7,620 nucleotides of DNA, taken from Nitratireductor sp. (GTDB lineage: Bacteria; Pseudomonadota; Alphaproteobacteria; Rhizobiales; Rhizobiaceae). The position numbers and the translations under genes were made by a program. The notes below the pieces were generated by a model, which saw only the letters and a list, made by a program, of their open reading frames with translations, was not told the DNA's origin and ran no database searches. Shown one piece after another: positions 5,134 to 7,620 of this stretch (its first letter is position 1; each line of letters opens with the position of its first letter). The stretch is from contig JAGRLQ010000156.1 of assembly GCA_020441735.1 (NCBI GenBank), forward strand, positions 1 to 7,620, in the 5' to 3' direction.

Positions 5134-6114
5134 TCAGAAGATGTCTTTTTCCGTCAGGCGGATGATGGCAGGGCCCAGAATGACCGCGAACAGAACCGGC
5201 AGGAAGAAGACGATCATCGGCACGGTCAGTTTCGGCGGCAGGGAGGCCGCCTTCTTTTCAGCATCAGCCATACGCTGATCTCGGTTTTCCTGCGCCAGGA
5301 CGCGCAGTGCATTGCCCAGCGGAGTACCGTAGCGCTCCGCCTGGATCAGCGCCATGGTTACCGACTTCACCCCTTCAAGACCGGTACGCGCGGCGAGGTT
5401 CTCATAGGCCTGGCGGCGCTCCTGAAGGTAGGAGAGTTCGGCATTGGTCAGCACGAGTTCCTCGGCCAGCGCCGCGGAGTTCGTTCCGATTTCGACCGCC
5501 ACCTTGCGCAATGCAGCTTCCATGGTCATGCCGGATTCAACGCAGATGAGCATCAGATCGAGGGAATCGGGCCAGGCGCGGCGAATGGACAGCTGCCGTT
5601 TGGAGACCTGGTTTCTGACGAAAACGATCGGCGCATAGAAGCCGGCATAGGCAACGCCCAGAACGATCGCCAGTTTCATCATGAAGGTGTACTGCAGATC
5701 GGCAACCGCAAAGACATAGATGCTCGCCACGACCAGCATGATGAAAGGAAGCACCAGCCGGAAGAAAAGAAAGACGTAAATGTGCGACTGCTTGCGGTAA
5801 CCCGCCATCTTCAGCGAGCTGAATGTCGACTCGTCGGCCAGCGCCTTCTTGAGATTGAAGCGGTCGACAAAGTCCTTCATGAAGCCCGCATCGCTCTGCT
5901 TCAGCGAGCCTCTTTTCTTTTCCTCGGCAAGGCGTTCGCGCTCGCGCTGGCGGATCTTGTCGCGCTCTACCACCACGGAGTTCATCCGGTCTGCCAGTTC
6001 GTCGCGCTGAAGCACTGGCATGGCAATGGTCAGAATCGTGGCGAAGACCGCCAGCGACGCGAGAATCGCCAGAAGGTTTTGCGGCTCAAGTACGATGGAA
6101 AGAAGATTGCCCAA
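5134..6114 (-). CDS. tadC: Tad pilus inner-membrane platform protein TadC
   Basis: The product is about 326 residues from a TTG start, the usual size for TadC. It is a type II secretion F (GspF-like) membrane protein that, with TadB, forms the platform that the CpaF/TadA ATPase works on during pilus assembly. Membrane segments are visible at about 14-35, 113-138, 146-166 and 298-318. A charged cytoplasmic region (about 40-110, rich in RERERLAEEKK) and the T2SF domain (about 180-300, including DSLDLMLICVESGMTMEAAL and TPLGNALRVLAQENRDQR) lie between them. The frame extends upstream to 6279, but that part lies inside tadB. TTG at 6114 is preceded by GGAG eight bases away and starts 14 bp after the tadB stop, and no ATG or GTG gives a sensible start. 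The product begins directly before the first membrane helix. It is the last gene of the minus-strand pilus operon. Confidence 0.9.
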   Translation of the reverse strand: MGNLLSIVLEPQNLLAILASLAVFATILTIAMPVLQRDELADRMNSVVVERDKIRQRERERLAEEKKRGSLKQSDAGFMKDFVDRFNLKKALADESTFSSLKMAGYRKQSHIYVFLFFRLVLPFIMLVVASIYVFAVADLQYTFMMKLAIVLGVAYAGFYAPIVFVRNQVSKRQLSIRRAWPDSLDLMLICVESGMTMEAALRKVAVEIGTNSAALAEELVLTNAELSYLQERRQAYENLAARTGLEGVKSVTMALIQAERYGTPLGNALRVLAQENRDQRMADAEKKAASLPPKLTVPMIVFFLPVLFAVILGPAIIRLTEKDIF

Positions 6115-6128
6115 ACCCGTCGCTCCGG

Positions 6129-7130
6129 TCAGAAGTCGAAATTGATCATGTTTTTCATCACCAGGATGCCCATCGACATCCAGATCGCCGAAGCACCGAG
6201 AATGAGGTGTCCCGTTGAATGGGTGAAAAGCAGTGAGATGTAATCCGGCGTGGTCAGATAAATCAGGATCGACACACACATCGGCAGCGAGCCGATAATC
6301 CCTGCAGAAGCCTTGGCCTCCGAGGAAACCGCCTTGATCTTGTTCTGCAGCTTCTTGCGGTCACGCAGAACATTGGAGAGGTTCGACAACGCCTCTGAAA
6401 GGTTGCCGCCTGCCGATTCCTGGATTGCGACAACGATGCCGAAGAAGTTGGCCTCAGCCAATGGCATGTTCTGATAGAGCTTGCCAATCGCTTCCCCCAT
6501 CGTGAGGCCCATTTTCTGGGATTCCACAATGCGTGCGAATTCGGACTTGACCGGATCCTTCGCCTCGCGGGCAATGATGCCCAGACAGTCGTTAAGCGGC
6601 AGGCCGGCCTTTACACCGCGTACGATGACGTCGATCGCGTTGGGGAACTCCTCCAGAAATGCCTTGAAGCGGCGTTTGCGCGTGAAGGAAACGAACCAGC
6701 GGGGAACGCCCAGCCCGCCAACAAACATGGCGCCCAGGATGACGATGAAGTTGAAGCCCGAGAAAAGCGCGGCGAAACCGCAGAGAACGCCGAATACGGC
6801 GCTCAGGATGAAAAACTGGCTCTGGGTGATCGGCAATCCCGATTGCTCGATCATCTTTTTCAGCGTGACCTTGGTGCCGTGTTTTGCCTTTTGCTTTTCT
6901 TCCAGTTCCTTCAGCGAGTCCTGAACCGTCTTTCGGCGTTTGGCGGCATCCTGGATGCGCGCGGCTGCCTTCGAGGCCTTGAACTGGTCGCGTTCCTTGA
7001 TGTTGTTGAAACGGCGTGCCTGGTTGGCCTCCGCCGAAATGCGATTGAACATCACCGCAAAGATGATGCCGCCAATGGCGAAGGCTGCCAGCCCCATGAT
7101 GGCAATGACGGTAATATCCATTCCAAACAT
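6129..7130 (-). CDS. tadB: Tad pilus inner-membrane platform protein TadB
   Basis: The product has 333 residues and is a type II secretion F family membrane protein of the Tad (Flp) pilus machine, partner of TadC. An N-terminal membrane helix (about 6-28) is followed by a charged cytoplasmic region (about 36-92, a possible coiled coil with KELEEKQKAKHG). Two helices at about 106-124 and 127-149 come next, then the T2SF domain at about 163-285 (FPNAIDVIVRGVKAGLPLNDCL and ESAGGNLSEALSNLSNVLRDR), and two C-terminal helices (about 278-301 and 307-328). ATG 7130 is four bases after the cpaF stop, with GGGA ten bases upstream; the ATG at 7121 is a less likely alternative. The spacing indicates translational coupling with cpaF. 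In rhizobial nomenclature this corresponds to one of the ctp genes. Confidence 0.93.
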   Translation of the reverse strand: MFGMDITVIAIMGLAAFAIGGIIFAVMFNRISAEANQARRFNNIKERDQFKASKAAARIQDAAKRRKTVQDSLKELEEKQKAKHGTKVTLKKMIEQSGLPITQSQFFILSAVFGVLCGFAALFSGFNFIVILGAMFVGGLGVPRWFVSFTRKRRFKAFLEEFPNAIDVIVRGVKAGLPLNDCLGIIAREAKDPVKSEFARIVESQKMGLTMGEAIGKLYQNMPLAEANFFGIVVAIQESAGGNLSEALSNLSNVLRDRKKLQNKIKAVSSEAKASAGIIGSLPMCVSILIYLTTPDYISLLFTHSTGHLILGASAIWMSMGILVMKNMINFDF

Positions 7131-7134
7131 GGGC

Positions 7135-7620
7135 TCAGATTCCCTGCTGGCTTTCCTGCTCCGCTGAATCCAGCGCGGCGGCCAGGCGGCTTTCCTCGTT
7201 GTAGTAGCGGGCGCGATCCCAGAAGTGGGGCCGGCCGATACCGGTCGACACGTGTTTGCCGATGATGTTGCCGTTGGCGTCCTCGCCATCCATTTTGTAG
7301 ATGAAGAGATCCTGCGTGGTGATGACCTCACCTTCCAGGCCAATCACTTCCGTGATGTGGGTGATGCGGCGCGAGCCGTCCCTCAGGCGCGAGGCCTGAA
7401 TGATGATGTCGACCGAGCCGACAATGATCTCGCGAACCGTCTTGGCCGGCAGGGAAAAACCGCCCATGGCAATCATCGATTCCATACGGTTCAGGCATTC
7501 GCGCGGCGAGTTGGCGTGGATCGTGCCCATCGAGCCATCGTGGCCGGTGTTCATCGCCTGCAGAAGGTCGAATACTTCAGGACCGCGCACCTCACCCACG
7601 ATGATGCGTTCGGGACGCAT
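7135..7620 (-). CDS. cpaF: Tad pilus assembly ATPase CpaF/TadA (C-terminal part)
   Basis: These are the last 161 residues of the secretion ATPase that powers Tad pilus assembly. The gene enters from the right edge; its Walker A and N-terminal domain, about 300 residues in this family, are outside the window. Visible are MRPERIIVGEVRG (fragment residues 1-13), which carries Walker B, and NTGHDGSMGTIHAN (24-37), the His box diagnostic of type II/IV secretion ATPases. The methionine at the window edge is internal to the Walker B region, not a start. The C-terminal tail contains STGIGRPHFWDRARYY (about 125-140). It is cytoplasmic and docks on TadB/TadC. It is the first gene seen of a cpaF-tadB-tadC operon, with 4 bp between cpaF and tadB. 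Confidence 0.95.
   Translation of the reverse strand: MRPERIIVGEVRGPEVFDLLQAMNTGHDGSMGTIHANSPRECLNRMESMIAMGGFSLPAKTVREIIVGSVDIIIQASRLRDGSRRITHITEVIGLEGEVITTQDLFIYKMDGEDANGNIIGKHVSTGIGRPHFWDRARYYNEESRLAAALDSAEQESQQGI

Noticed and set aside
5089..6243. Long + strand open frame (384 codons) opposite tadC
   Set aside because: It mirrors tadC, whose membrane helices and T2SF motifs are clear; the antisense product is His/Gln/Arg-rich with no family signature.

Overview
The window reads as a moderately GC-rich alphaproteobacterial chromosome, most likely from the Rhizobiales (Rhizobiaceae or relatives). The evidence is a rhizobial-style Tad/Cpa (Ctp) pilus gene block, a GhrA-type dehydrogenase, possible CtrA and CcrM (GANTC) cell-cycle signals, and degenerate 45-bp intergenic repeats of a type I remember from rhizobia. 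No RNA gene, CRISPR array, transposase or integrase is visible.

Bases 1-1698, left block. The 3' end of a GhrA-like glyoxylate/hydroxypyruvate reductase gene (+ strand) meets, tail to tail with a 7-bp overlap, a minus-strand group: an M17 leucyl aminopeptidase (1699-3090), a short MarR-like regulator (1268-1609) and a cytoplasmic-looking SH3b-NlpC/P60 peptidase (378-1271). The regulator and the NlpC/P60 gene overlap by four bases and are surely translationally coupled. The two peptidases could act in sequence on short or cell-wall-derived peptides, which is an inference from gene order and family knowledge.

Bases 3091-4029. The aminopeptidase gene diverges from a TPR lipoprotein gene that I call tadD. 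The shared intergenic region holds a CtrA-like box (TTAA-N7-TTAG) inside an inverted repeat, and a GANTC site just before the tadD start.

Bases 4030-5133. An 883-bp stretch between tadD and tadC has an accessory look. It encodes one unrecognised 216-residue protein on the + strand. Its ribosome binding site abuts an 18-bp perfect palindrome that shares an arm with a second palindrome one helical turn upstream. The gene is flanked by oppositely oriented, degenerate copies of a 45-bp-periodic repeat. This is the least ordinary part of the window.

Bases 5134-7620. On the minus strand lie the 3' part of cpaF/tadA (secretion ATPase), tadB and tadC (inner-membrane platform proteins), packed 4 and 14 bp apart as an operon entering from the right edge. 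With tadD they would build a Tad-type (type IVc) adhesive pilus. tadC appears to start at TTG.
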